A DNA stretch of 64,000 bases, from contig NC_030826.1 in NCBI RefSeq assembly GCF_001704415.2, forward strand, positions 32,173,324 to 32,237,323, in the 5' to 3' direction. The notes under the pieces were generated by a model, which did no database searches, had not been told where the DNA came from, and worked only from the letters and a program-made list of their open reading frames with translations. Each line of letters begins with the position of its first letter. Position 1 is the first letter of the stretch. The position numbers and the translations under genes were made by a program. Shown in pieces: positions 53,530-64,000 of the stretch. The stretch is from Capra hircus. Lineage: Eukaryota; Chordata; Mammalia; Artiodactyla; Bovidae.

Positions 53530-55340
53530 TCATTGCAACTCAAATCAAATTTCAAATATCGTCCGTCACTGAAGTTAAGAAGTGGATGCTAAGACACATA
53601 TGGACGAGTAAAGCAGCACAGCCAGCAGAGATTTGGACGCTCTGGAAAGGAGCTTAATCATTGATTAAGATTCATTATAAAGTTACGTTAATAAAGTCAT
53701 GGTAGTAATCTAGGAACAGGTAAACCAGTGGGGTAGAGATCACAGAAACAAGGCAACCACACATGAATGTGATAAAGGCAGAGGGATTGCACAACAAATG
53801 GGTAAGAAAGCGATTCAAAGTTCAATAAGCAGCACCAAAAAACTGGCCATTTATAAGCAAGAAAATGAAATTACTTCACGTGGCGCACAAGATTAAATTC
53901 TAGCTGAACAGATGAATGAAACATGACAATGTAAATGATAAAATGTTTCAAAGGAAAAGTAAGAGAATATCATCATAGCTTTTAGGATAGGGCAGGGTTC
54001 CTCAACTGAGAGGAAATATCACAAACCATGAAAGGAAATACTTTTATTAATTTCATTACATTTACATATAAGTATTTCCATATGATAATAGGCAAAAAGA
54101 AATACAATGCAACAAATGTGTATTGTTTACAGATTAAGCAGATATATTTCAACCCATGTAACTGACAAAGAAGTATTGCCCAGAAAATATATTTTTAATT
54201 CTACAAATTAATTTAAAAATGCCAAAAAATACAAAAATGAAACGAACAATTAACAGAAGAGAAAATCTAAATGGTCAATAAGCATATGAAAAAAATACCA
54301 CTGGCACTTATAAACAAGAGAATGAAGGCTAAAACAAGCAAAATTGATGTACTATTTCACCCCTAATAGAAAGGCACAAATTAGAACATGTGAAATTCTA
54401 ATTGACAAAGACATGGGAAAACACAGATCCTGCTACTTTGCTGATAGAGGTATGTCATATATTTGTAAAACTGCTTTGAAGAACCATTTGGCAATGTCTA
54501 TTAAGACTAAAGCTCTAAGTCTGTGAGATTTAGAGAATTAACTTATGGTTGCAGTGTTGAGGGTGGTGGATTGAGGAAGAGAAAGTTAGGGAGTTTGGGA
54601 TGCTATATTTAAAACCAACAAGAACCTACTGTGTAGCACAAGAAAATCTGCTCATTGTTATGGGCAGCCTGGATGGGAGGGGTGTTTGGGGGAGAATGGA
54701 TACGTGTATATATATGGCTGAATCTCTTGACTGTGCACCAGAAACTATCACAACATTGTTAATTGGCTATACCTCCAAACAAAATAAAAAGTTTTTTTTT
54801 TTTAGAAAAAGACCAAAGCTGTATAATCCTTAAGACTCTGTGATTTCATTACCTACAAAACTCTAGAGCAGAGGTACATGGAAATAAAGAATATTTGCAG
54901 CAGTGTTGTCTATAAAAGCAGAAAGTGAAAATACCTGAATGTACATCAGTGGAAGAATTGATCAGTTGTGTTACATCCACAGAACCCCATGTAGCAAACT
55001 GATTTAGTCCTATAAACACAGTATGAGATGGAGAGACCAACTCCATAGGAGGGAGATACAAGATGACACTTTTACAGGCAGTTTAAATCCACACACAATA
55101 GTATCTACTATCTATGGAAATTTACACATACAGTAACATGAATGAGGAGGACAGGGGTTGTGTCTGGTAGAGGGAGGTTGAGAAGATGTACAGGACAAGA
55201 GTATAGGGAAGGCTCCAGCAGTATTTACGACATTCCATTTCTTAAAAGTAATAACGTGAAGCAAATGTGACAAAATGTAGACACATTAAATTTGGATACT
55301 GGTTATCTATGTGCTTGTTCGTTTCCACATTGCATAATAA
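53530..55340 (+). mobile_element. L1M ORF2-3'UTR body, interrupted by a ruminant L1
   Basis: Ordered old-L1 signals: 'tggatgctaagacacatatg', 'gttacgttaataaagtcatg', 'caataagcatatgaaaaaaa', 'aagaaccatttggcaatgtc', and after the insertion 'cagcagtgttgtctataaaa', 'gtacatcagtggaagaattg'. No intact frame remains. Confidence 0.72.
54530..54805 (+). mobile_element. Ruminant L1 3' end nested in L1M
   Basis: 'agaattaacttatggttgca', 'aacctactgtgtagcacaag', 'tcacaacattgttaattggc' and 'aaaataaaaag', followed by a T run. A younger L1 inside an older one, same orientation. Confidence 0.82.
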
Positions 55341-55826
55341 AAATATATTTGCCAAAAATGGTGTCATTATTTTCCATTTTCCCCTGAAGCATGCCAATTT
55401 AATACTCATATCTTCATAAAATTTAATGTGCCTTCTAGAAGCTCTTTTTTTTTGCCTATGCCTCATCACTTCTTCTCTGTGCTCATTAGGGTGTGGTTGC
55501 CAAGTGAGTCAGTAAGGTTGGGGAAATCAAATGTTAATGCGGCACTGAAAAAACTTGCACCTTTTTTTCCCCCCCACTGGTTTTCTGCTGTGCTAGCATG
55601 CGCCTTCCACAAAAAGACTGGTTATTGCTAAGCACTTTAATCAGTATGTAAATGAATAGTCATGCTATTAAACAAAGTTTAAAGAAATAAAAGCACGTAA
55701 GTAGGGATTAGTATCTTCTGCTATATTTTAACTTCTCGTGGATTGTGTTTCTCCCCCTGTCCCCTCCCCTTTTCCTTCTCTCTCAAATATAAAAGCAGAA
55801 CTGTTCTTCCCTCACTCGGGTTTTTA
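55341..55826. other. Unassigned sequence
   Basis: T and C runs near 55561-55577; no repeat family was recognised. Confidence 0.4.
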
Positions 55827-56360
55827 TCTATTTTTTAATTTTATTGAAGTAGAGTCGATTTGCGACGCTACGTTAATTCCCGCTGTACAGCAGTGACTCA
55901 GACATACATACACACACTCTTGTTCATATTCTTGTCCACTATGGTTTATCACAGGACATTGGATATAGTTCCCTGTGCCATCTACACAGTGGGACGTTTT
56001 TGTTTGTCCATCCTATATGTAATAGCTTGCCTCCGCTAACTCCGAACTCCTAATCCTTCCCTCCCCCAAGCCCCTCCCTCTTGGCAACCTCACATCTGCT
56101 GTCTGTCTGTGAGTCTGTTTCTTAAATAAGTTCATTTGGGTCCTATGTTGGATTCCACATATAAGTAATATCATATGGTATTTGTCTCTGTCTTTCTGAC
56201 TTAATTCGCTTAAGTAGGATAATCTCTAGGTCCATCCGTGTTGCTGCTAAAGGCATCATTTTGTTTTTTTACAGCTGAGCGCTATTCCGTTGTGTATATG
56301 TACTCTGTCTTCCTTATCATTCATCTGTTGATGGACATTTAGGTTGTTTACACGTCTTTC
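55827..56360 (-). mobile_element. Ruminant L1 3' region, reverse, about 530 bp
   Basis: 'attgaagtagagtcgatttg', 'agttccctgtgccatctaca', 'gtctgtgagtctgtttctta', 'tgttgctgctaaaggcatca', 'catctgttgatggacattta'. The longest ruminant-type L1 3' piece here. Confidence 0.88.
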
Positions 56361-56823
56361 TTACTCCTCACCTGGGTTTTTAAAGGCTTACTTTCTCCTT
56401 CTGTCTCTCCCATCAACCCCACATCTCTGCAACTGAGCCCTTGGCCAAAACTTTCCTTGCAATCATTTCTGGTTTAAATCACAAAGGTTTAGCTTTCTAT
56501 TAGGTGTAACTGATGCTTTGCTCTCTTTTCTTTAAGTGTTCATGTATTTAATTGCAATCAATATGAAGACATTTATATACAGATAACTCTAATATTGCTA
56601 CCCACTGCAGCTCAGACTGTAAAGATATTCCCCAAAGTAGATTTTTCCTTTAAATTTATATCTCTAATGATTGTTTCCAATCAAATTTTTTTAAGTTACT
56701 TATTCAATGTATTAATATTTTCCTCGTTCTTTTTGAAAAAAATATTACACAAAAGCAAAAAGAATCTGACAGTTATTTTTTAAAAACTATATCTTTAAGA
56801 TATTTTCCAAATTTTTATCCCTC
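56361..56823. other. Unassigned AT-rich sequence
   Basis: No repeat was identified. Possibly a diverged continuation of the flanking L1s. Confidence 0.4.
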
Positions 56824-57031
56824 CACACTCAGTCATTTCAGTCGTGTTCAACTCTTTGCGATCCCATGGACTGTGGCCCACTAGGCTCCTCTGTCCATGG
56901 GATTTCCCAGGCAAGAATACTGGAATGGATTGCTGTGCCCTCCTCCAGAGGATCTTCCTCACCCAGGGATCGAACCTTCATCTCCTGCACTGGCAGGTGG
57001 ATTCTTCGCCATTGAGCCACTGGGGAAGCCT
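56824..57031 (-). mobile_element. Bov-tA SINE
   Basis: 'cactcagtcatttcagtcgt' to 'tgagccactggggaagcct'. The reverse-complement B box 'ggttcgatccc' is intact. Confidence 0.94.
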
Positions 57032-57391
57032 ATCGTTAAAGTTTTTTTCAACCTAAACTGCAATAATGTTCGTCACAGAAAGATTGGAAACACACACACA
57101 CAAAAAATCTTCTCTAGGAACAGCTATCTACTGTTGATAGTTTCTGATGTATTTCCTTTCACTTTAATATATATCTTGTACCTTTTTTTCAAATATAATT
57201 TAGATGATCTAGTTCAGACCTCAGTTATATCAATCATTTTAAAACTGTGTTTTATCTTTACAAAAGTAATACAAGCTAAAATATGAGAAAAGAAAAATAC
57301 AAAGAAAAAATAATCACACATATACCTACTAGAGAAAACCATCTAACTAAAATGTTAGGTTTATGTGTAGCCTTTTTAAAAAAATTTTGCC

Positions 57392-57410
57392 GTGTGTGTG
57401 TGTGTGTGTG

Positions 57411-57441
<31 letters not shown>
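57392..57441 (+). repeat. (TG)n microsatellite, interrupted
   Basis: About 50 bp of alternating GT with a single TT interruption at 57410-57411. Alternating purine/pyrimidine tracts can adopt Z-DNA. Confidence 0.97.
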
Positions 57442-57445
<4 letters not shown>

Positions 57446-58369
57446 AGTGGAGATCCTGTTGCCTGTACTAATTGCTATTTGCAGACAGGAGGAGTGGTTA
57501 CAGTTCCTAGACAGAAGACATGGAAAGAACTCTTTACAGATGTCTGCCTTTGGGAGGTTTCTGACTCATTCCTAATTTTAAAAAACCTCAGTGACTCATT
57601 ATTCAATATGGGTTTCTTTGATTAACTGCTTTTAATTAAAAATTAATATCATATCTAAAAAAAAATCAAAACACAAAATGTATACAAAAGAATGTGAGTT
57701 TCTTATACATGAATTTCCTTAGTCCCTTTCTCAGAAGTAACCACGCTGGTCAACTTAAGTCTCCTGGAAACTCTTTGCATACGGTAGAACAGATATTTAT
57801 TATTTTCCATGTACTATGTGGATATATGCTATGATTTTTAATAATATCCATATTATTATCTATTTTTCACAAAGGGGGCAATGTTGTCTATACCATGCCA
57901 CACTGTGATTTTTCTGTTGTTGAAACATTTGAAAATTCTCTTTTTATATATTGGTTCATAAGTATCAATCTGCTTCTTGTTCATGGCTGCATACAGGTAT
58001 AATGTATTTGTTTGCCCAACCCCTTAATGGACATAAAGTTGTCTCCTATTTTTGCAGTGACAAGCCATGTGGTAATGAACACTTGAGTATAAATCTCTCC
58101 AAACCCAAGTGCAGGCTGTTATGACATGCAGAATTGCTGGGTCAATGATTTTAAACTTATATATATCAGCAAGTTGGGCTTCAAACTGGTTACAATTTAC
58201 CAGCCTTTTGGGAGAGGGACCATTTCTTTACAGGAACCCATATACTCCATTACAAAGCTTTATGTACATTTGTCAACATCGTAGGTGGAAAATAGTTTTT
58301 CATTTCTAAAGATGTGAATTTCTAAACTGTTTCTAATCAAGAATGATTATCTTCTCACCCATTTAATCA

Positions 58370-58625
58370 TCGAAAAGACTGATGCTGAAGCTGAAGCTCC
58401 AATACTTTGGCCATGTGATGTGAAGAGCTGACTCACTGGAAAAGACCCTGATGCTGGGAAAGATTGAGGAGGGGAGGAGAAGGACGAGATGGTTGGATGG
58501 CATCACCAGCTCGTTGGACATGAGTTTGAGCAAACTCCAGGAGAGAGAAAAGGATGGGGAAGCCTGGTGTGCTGCAGTCCACGGAGTCACAGAGTCAGAC
58601 ATGATTAAAGGACTGGACAACAAAA
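58370..58625 (+). mobile_element. BovB 3' end nested in L1M
   Basis: 'gaaaagactgatgctgaagc', 'ctttggccatgtgatgtgaa' and 'agtcagacatgattaaagga'. A small deletion removes part of the 'gatgacagaggatgag' region near 58480. Confidence 0.93.
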
Positions 58626-58987
58626 TTTATCAGCTATCAGTCTTTCTTTCTTTGTGACTATTCTGTTTATACTCTCTCCCAATTTCTTCCTGTTGAACAG
58701 TGGATAACTTTTCTTTGTTCATAAGAATTACTCATACATTTAGGAAATTTAACCTCTGTAATATTTGTCACAAAATCTTTTGCAGGAGCTGATTGCTTTT
58801 AACTTTGCCTTTGATTATTTTTTCATTCAAAAACATTTCTTTTCATATATCCAGTTTTATTAATCTTTTTCAAAGTTTATGGATTTTACATTGCTTAAAA
58901 AAGCCTTCTTCATTACATTATTATTTTCTAAATTTTCATTATTCAGAATTTTATTATTTTAAATTTTTTCCATCGAGGCAGTTAATT

Positions 58988-58998
58988 CCCCCCCCCCC
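58988..58998 (+). repeat. (C)11 homopolymer
   Basis: A pure C run between the L1M and a ruminant L1 tail. Prone to sequencing or length error. Confidence 0.95.
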
Positions 58999-59036
58999 AC
59001 CCTTGTTTTTAAATTCTTGCTTTATATCGGCGCATT

Positions 59037-59110
59037 GCTAATTAACAATGTTGTGCTAGTGTCTGGTGTATAGCAAGTGATTCAGTTACACATGTACATG
59101 TATAGGGCCC
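59037..59110 (-). mobile_element. Ruminant L1 3' end scrap
   Basis: 'ctaattaacaatgttgtgct' followed by 'agtgtctggtgtatagcaag' in reverse. Confidence 0.75.
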
Positions 59111-60154
59111 ATTTGTCAGGAAAAAGTCATAGACAGTTGTTAACAAATACTGACTGATTAAACAAGGGACCGTGGGGACAGTTGTGGCAACGGATAGTGG
59201 CAGACTGGTTTTTGTGTGTGTGTTTGTTTATTTTGGTGTGTTGATTTATCCTGTGATTGGATCACAGAGATGTTCAGGATGTGTGATGTATCGACTTTCT
59301 CAGAATCCCCTTGTGCAAGCCGCGTGTTGTGTGCATGGCCCCCTGGCTCAGGTTCTTGTATTAAACGGGGCCCCAAAGGCCCCAGACAGAGCAGGAATGT
59401 TGAGTCTCAGGCCATATACTCACCATCATCGGCTTTCCTGCTCACAAACTCAGCTTGTGTGATAGGCATCCTGAGTTCACAGCAGACCTGCTCCCTTGGT
59501 GTGAACTCCATACACATGTCACGGCCCACCCTCCCACCAAGCTGTGGACTGATGGTGAGACCCCCTTTTACACCGTCAGTCTTGGAGAGGTAAAATGACT
59601 CCTTCAGCCCACGTGGCTGGTAGATGGTGGAATGAATACATAAACTCTAGTTTTTTGACTCTGAAAACCACAAGCGTTCCACTGAAATATGTTACCCATA
59701 ATTAAAGCAGCCCTGATTCTTACTCTTCCAGGCTGAATCTGTAAGTAGCACAGATTCTCCAGAAAATCCAGGGCCAACATCCTCCTCGGGGATACTCTTT
59801 TTAGTAGATGCAAAACAACGTAGAATAAAGTGTCGCTCCTGCCATGGAATCTTCACAGATAAAAGCCATCCTCCAACCCACGAACCCAACCCGCACAGAC
59901 CATGCTGCTTGTGTTCAGGCCAGCTCTGGGCTGTGAATTCCTCTCTAAACTTCACTCACAGCTGGAGCCCTTAAATGTATTCAGAAGCACACCACCTATT
60001 CAAAAGTTCGGCCTGACTGTGTCGTGTGTCCTGCATCTGCACCCATGAGCTCAAGCATGCAGCTCACTGCAAAAACAGGCCAAATGTAGAGATTAAATAC
60101 CTGAGAAGGCTGACAAGCACCAAGAGGAGAACATGGCCCCCTAAGCTTAAGAGA
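59111..60154. other. Unassigned, low-repeat sequence
   Basis: No repeat was recognised over about 1 kb. Open frames of 125 codons (59216-59593) and 87 codons (59692-59955, minus) lack known motifs. Confidence 0.4.
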
Positions 60155-60341
60155 AGTGTTTCCCAAAGTGTGGTCCCTGGACCAGCAGTGTCAGCATCAC
60201 CTGGGAACTTGTACAAAATCAAGAGTCTACGAACCTGACCAAGACACGCTAATCAAAATTCTGGGGGTGAAGCCCAGCAATCTGGGGTTTTCTAAGCCCT
60301 CCAGCTGAGCCTGACACATGATCAAGTTAGAGAATTACTAG
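60155..60341 (-). mobile_element. MER5A (hAT-Charlie MITE-type element)
   Basis: 'ccaaagtgtggtccctggac', 'agcagtgtcagcatcacctg', 'gcccagcaatctggggtttt' and 'aagccctccagctgagcctg' follow MER5A in reverse almost end to end. Confidence 0.88.
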
Positions 60342-60386
60342 TGTCAAGTATATTTGTCACAGCTTTGTCAAGTATATTTGTCACAG
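60342..60386. repeat. 24-bp tandem duplication
   Basis: 'gtcaagtatatttgtcacag' occurs at 60343-60362 and 60367-60386, period 24 bp, identical over the shared 20 bases. It abuts the end of the MER5A. Confidence 0.95.
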
Positions 60387-60577
60387 GGTACATGAGGGGG
60401 CAGGAGGAGGTGTGGTTAGTTATGTCAGTGCTCTTTTCTAGGAGGAAAAAAAATCACACAAATATCCAGTCTTTTCTCATGAAGCATCATTGTTACACAT
60501 GGATCCATGCTACATTGCTGTTTTAAATAATTTTTAATAAAAATATAATTTTTATTTTATAAAATAAACTAGAATAA

Positions 60578-60772
60578 TTGTTGTCGTTTAGTTGATAAGT
60601 CATGTCTGACTCTTCTGCGATCCCATGGACCATAGTCCTGCCAATATCCTCTGCGCATGAGATTCTCCAGGCAAGAATACTGAAGTAGGTTGCCATTTCC
60701 TCCTCCAGAAGGTCTTCTTGAGCCAGGGATTGAACTCCCATCTCCTGTGTCTCCTGCATTACCTGGGAAGTC
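60578..60772 (-). mobile_element. Bov-tA SINE
   Basis: 'ttgtcgtttagttgataagt' to 'tgcattacctgggaagtcc'. The central tRNA-head segment is partly deleted on the right. Confidence 0.92.
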
Positions 60773-61474
60773 CAACAGAATATTTAAATAAATCTAATTA
60801 ATTAAAATTTTTAATGCTTTCCAAAGCAAGGAAAATCAGCTTATATGGATAGAGAGGCCATTTCAGCCCAAGGTGGGATTCTTGAGAGGTGAAGAGTTTT
60901 ATAATGATGTTGGGCCACCCAAGATTGGAAAACCACTGCCTCATCTTGTTTCAAAAACTGCTGGAAGGTTCTAGGGACTTGACATCGTTGTTTTCTGGAC
61001 CACAGAGTTAGACTTAAGAATAGGTGGGAGCAATGAGGCTGAGGTCCATTCTAACAGGAACCTCAGCCCCAAGAAGACTGGCAGGTACAGCAGGTAGCCC
61101 CCTATCTATTTCATGAACCCCTGGAGAGAGCCAGCCTACGGACACACACACAACTCCCCACACGAAGATGAAACCAAGAGCCATCCGCCTGGCTCTTGTC
61201 ACCGGTGGACCTGACAGCTTTATATCCTCAGTGGAGGGGGGGAGCTGAAAGGAGGTGCCATGAGTGTATTTAGGTGACAAGGAGGGAAGATGGATATTTT
61301 TATAGAGGAAGAGATATACTGAACAAGGGAAATGAGATGGGAAGACCATAAAGGTCTCAGGTTGGCAAAACCAATTAGTAGATGTTTATAGAAGATAACC
61401 CCCCGAGATCAGATAGGATGTGCTTTGATGTCAATACTGTTGAGTTTGAAAAATGGATTAGCATCCTCCACACC
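60773..61474. other. Unassigned sequence
   Basis: No repeat was recognised. The 111-codon minus frame (61014-61349) has a hydrophobic start but no known motif. Confidence 0.4.
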
Positions 61475-61650
61475 ACGTGCAGTTGAGAGACCCATTTCCC
61501 TTCTCCTGGAGCCCCTAGCCAGCTGTGCCCCCTCGGGCAGGTGATTTAAAGTCTCAGGCATTTTTTCCCTAATCTGTGAAAGGAGAGGATTATGTGAGAT
61601 CACTCTAAAGGTCCCTTCCAGCTCTGACATGCCAAGAAATCCTCTTTGAC
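61475..61650 (+). mobile_element. MIR-family fragment
   Basis: 'gggcaggtgatttaaagtct', 'ccctaatctgtgaaaggaga' and 'aaggtcccttccagctctga' follow the MIR-type 3' half. Confidence 0.6.
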
Positions 61651-62129
61651 TTCTGGAAATTTGTGGGGACATTTCAGGGCTCTATTATCAATAATTCATT
61701 TGTTTGGGATTTTCTGTGCAGTCTATGATATTCTTTCACTGAGTTTGGAGGGAAAGAGTTTCTCCTGTTTTCTACATATAGTCTGCTTCAGCCACTGGGA
61801 AACAGAAATCATTTAAATCTAAATGACAACAGACTCCAGGAAATCTCCCTCAGGGATGTTCCCAGCTGTCTGATGAGGTCTGCCTTAATGTGAGCCATTG
61901 GTCCAAAAGCCAAAATCCAGAAGCTCTGATATCAGGTCTAAAGTATTGTTGTCTGATTGATGGGTTTTCAAAAATTTTTAGTGTGTTCTTGTGGATGCTC
62001 TTGTCAAAAGTACATTAGATGAGAATTTGGGGACATCCAAGGAGATTAAAAAGGGATTCTGGAGGGAGCAAAGGAGGACATTGATATCTTGAACCCCTCT
62101 GGAATAAAGTGGAGTCCAGGTAAACCAAT
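61651..62129. other. Unassigned sequence
   Basis: No repeat or gene signal was recognised. Confidence 0.45.
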
Positions 62130-62225
62130 ATTGGAAGATTCAGACAGATCAAGTCAACTTACCCAAAGTGACACAAAAGTGGAGCTGAGGTCTGCCTATA
62201 GACAAAGGAAGGACTGTTTCTATAA
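62130..62225 (-). mobile_element. MIR fragment
   Basis: 'agtcaacttacccaaagtga' followed by 'gctgaggtctgcctatagac' is the reverse MIR core. A separate MIR/L2-like scrap may lie at about 62255-62320. Confidence 0.5.
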
Positions 62226-62525
62226 CATCTACTCTTTCTGCTGTGATTAAAATCAGCAGCTCTCATTCACTCAGCCCCTCCCATGTCCCAGTCACTATGC
62301 CAGCCAGTGATGTAACCTATTTCAACAACTGTCAACAACTGTGAATGGATGCCTTCAGGGCTGGTTTAACACTCAGCCCTCCATGTATGTTTATATGTAA
62401 ATATGCAAGCAGAAATAAAAAGCTCTGCTCTGTAGCTTCTGCCAGTTTTCATGGTGTAAAGACTGCCACCAATGACCACTTTCAAGCTACCAGTATTACA
62501 TCACTGAGTGCTGAGTTAGGAAAAG

Positions 62526-62719
62526 TGTTAGTCATTCAGTCATCTCCAACTCTTTTCGACTCCACGGACAGTAGCCTGTCAGGCTCCTCTGTCCATTGGC
62601 AAGAATACTGCAGTGGATTGCCATTTCCTCCTCCAGGGGATCTTCCAAACCCAGGGATCGAACCTGGGTCTCCTGCATTGCAGGCAGATTCTTTACCATC
62701 TGATTTACCTGGGAAGCCC
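62526..62719 (-). mobile_element. Bov-tA SINE
   Basis: 'gtgttagtcattcagtcatc' to 'ctgatttacctgggaagccc'. A short deletion falls between the tail and 'ggcaagaatactgcagtgga'. The reverse B box is intact. Confidence 0.93.
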
Positions 62720-62777
62720 ATTATGTGGAAAGTATCTATTAAACTTATTTATTTTTTAAGTCACTATCTGAAACAAT

Positions 62778-62937
62778 TATTTATTCATTTATTTTGGCTG
62801 TGCTGGGTCTTCTTTGTGGCACTCAGGCTTAGTTGCCCCTCAGCATGTGGGATCTTAGCTTCCCAGCCAGGGACTGAACCTGTGTCCCTGCACTGGGAGG
62901 CAGATCTTAACCCCTGAACCACCAGGAAAGTCCCCAT
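62778..62937 (-). mobile_element. CHR-type SINE, internally deleted
   Basis: 'ttttggctgtgctgggtctt', 'atgtgggatcttagcttccc' and 'cccctgaaccaccaggaaag'. It lacks the middle of the long CHR form. Confidence 0.88.
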
Positions 62938-63966
62938 GTATCAAATTTAAATGTCTGGGCTCACATATGAAGGAAATACATTGAAATTCATATTGATAGA
63001 AGCCACAAAACTAAAATCTTTCACTTACATAAATATGGATATTATTTGTATAAAATGCCATGTTAACTAATTTTTTTGAGTCAATTTTATTTAAATCTCA
63101 GAATTTAAGATGTTAGTACAATAAATACAGTCTTTCATTTTTCTCTATGAAAATCATTATACCAAAACACTGCAGTATTAGGATTATAAACATAAGAATA
63201 TAATCTAATAGTTATTATTTCTTGATATTTTCCATGAGATTTGTCTTTTATTTTTAAAAAAGATTTAATTTACACTGTTTCATGCCTTAGAAAGAGGAAA
63301 TCATAATATCTTGGAAAACACCGTGTAAAGTTCATTGTTTTTATGATTATTCAAGTTTATTTTGCCAAAAAATAGATCATTTTCAGGAAAAAAATCATAA
63401 AAATAAATAGAAATAAAATAAATATTTGTGCACAGCTCATACTAAGCAACAGATCTACCTTGTAATTTCTTTTTTTTTAGCTATTAATAATTAAGGATTT
63501 CTATCAGATAGTTTAAAATTTGTATATGATAGGCCATTTCAGACTTCTTAAACAATGGAAGGAAATCAAAAAGTATAGCAACTTTATTTCAATAAGACAA
63601 AAATCACTCAAAAATGGCTAAAAAGGAAGAAAGGACAAGTAAATAAAACACAGAAGTTCATAAAAGAAAGGAAATGCCTCTGGTGATATAAATATACAAT
63701 TTGCAGTCCTTCGTACTCATGCAGGCACTGACAATAAATCAACTAAACTCAATATTTTCAAAACATGTCAACCAAATGAATCATTGACTCATACTTTTTC
63801 ATTAAAGTCACAGTAGTTCTGGTTTATGGCACAGCGGTTTTTAAAAAAATACATTCTCAAAGGTTAAAGATAAGAATTTGGTGGGAATTACTGTAGGAGG
63901 TTTCTCATTTTCATTTCCTGGCAAAACAGAGCAATATCATTTTAGAAATGGAGAAAACGTACTCAA
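62938..63966. other. AT-rich unassigned sequence, possible minus-strand 3'UTR
   Basis: No repeat was recognised over about 1 kb. Two TTTATT motifs (63086-63091 and 63583-63588) would be AATAAA signals for a minus-strand transcript. No coding frame was found, so this is only a possibility. Confidence 0.3.
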
Positions 63967-64000
63967 GTGTGGTTCTCAAATTTTAGCAGCATGAGAGTCA
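63967..64000 (+). mobile_element. MER5-like element start, cut by window edge
   Basis: 'gtggttctcaaattttagca' matches the first bases of MER5A. The element would continue beyond the window. Confidence 0.5.

Larger units (their letters stand above)
57035..58975 (-). mobile_element. L1M 3' region to ORF2, with microsatellite and BovB inserts
   Basis: Reverse old-L1 phrases: 'ttgttcatggctgcatacag', 'ccccttaatggacataaagt', 'cagaattgctgggtcaatga', 'caagttgggcttcaaactgg', then beyond the BovB 'tccagttttattaatctttt' and 'cttaaaaaagccttcttcat'. Boundaries are approximate. Confidence 0.65.

Noticed and set aside
62345..62917. 190-codon plus-strand open frame
   Set aside because: Most of it reads antisense through a Bov-tA (62526-62719) and a CHR SINE (62778-62937); no independent coding signal.
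1..64000. CRISPR arrays, operons, riboswitches, bacterial terminators
   Set aside because: The repeat content shows a mammalian nuclear genome. The tandem repeats found have no spacer-repeat architecture.

Overview
The window is vertebrate nuclear DNA, almost certainly from a bovid ruminant (cattle, sheep or goat type). The diagnostic evidence is the repeat set: about 33 Bov-tA/BOV-A SINEs, nine BovB (RTE-type) LINE loci, six CHR-type tRNA SINEs and several ruminant L1 3' ends, lying over an older eutherian layer of L1M, L2, MIR, MER5/Charlie and MLT1. Nothing prokaryotic is present, so operons, ribosome binding sites and CRISPR arrays do not apply. I found no gene I can name. The long open frames are repeat-derived or chance frames.

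Layout. 1-5.6 kb: ruminant L1 3' ends, one carrying a nested SINE, an exon-like block at 3351-3430 and a CHR SINE. 5.6-7.8 kb: the most structured stretch, with a 59-bp-arm inverted repeat next to a solo ERV LTR (family 'A') that is split by a BovB insertion retaining reverse-transcriptase coding. 8-20.4 kb: scattered SINEs, BovB 3' ends, two solo LTRs of a second family ('B', 12.0-12.5 and 19.9-20.4 kb), G-rich tracts, an exon-like block at 17312-17363 and a perfect 30-bp tandem duplication. 20.6-25.8 kb: an L1M interrupted twice, a 1.2-kb minus-strand BovB, a MIR split by an L1, and a young BovB with a clear target-site duplication. 25.8-37 kb: mostly unassigned sequence with an L2, MLT1 LTRs, SINEs and G-rich tracts. 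38.6-43.2 kb: a 2.4-kb L1M composite interrupted by younger elements, then an 18-bp minisatellite and the longest BovB (about 1.7 kb). 43-53.3 kb: L2 with an internal 21-bp minisatellite, many SINEs, and the second family-A LTR, which carries a SINE at the same LTR position where the first copy carries BovB. 53.5-64 kb: long L1M bodies with nested elements, a TG microsatellite, MER5A and an AT-rich end.

How the parts relate. BovB supplies the retrotransposition machinery, and Bov-tA shares its 3' tail with BovB, so the two insert in similar ways. Nesting gives a relative order: L2/MIR/MER5/MLT1/L1M oldest, then ruminant L1, ERV LTRs and CHR, then BovB and Bov-tA. No previously undescribed system is evident. 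The best leads are the inverted repeat at 5865-6118, the shared insertion position in the two family-A LTRs, and the two exon-like blocks. Family names come from sequence memory without a database search, and outer boundaries of old repeats are approximate by tens of bases.
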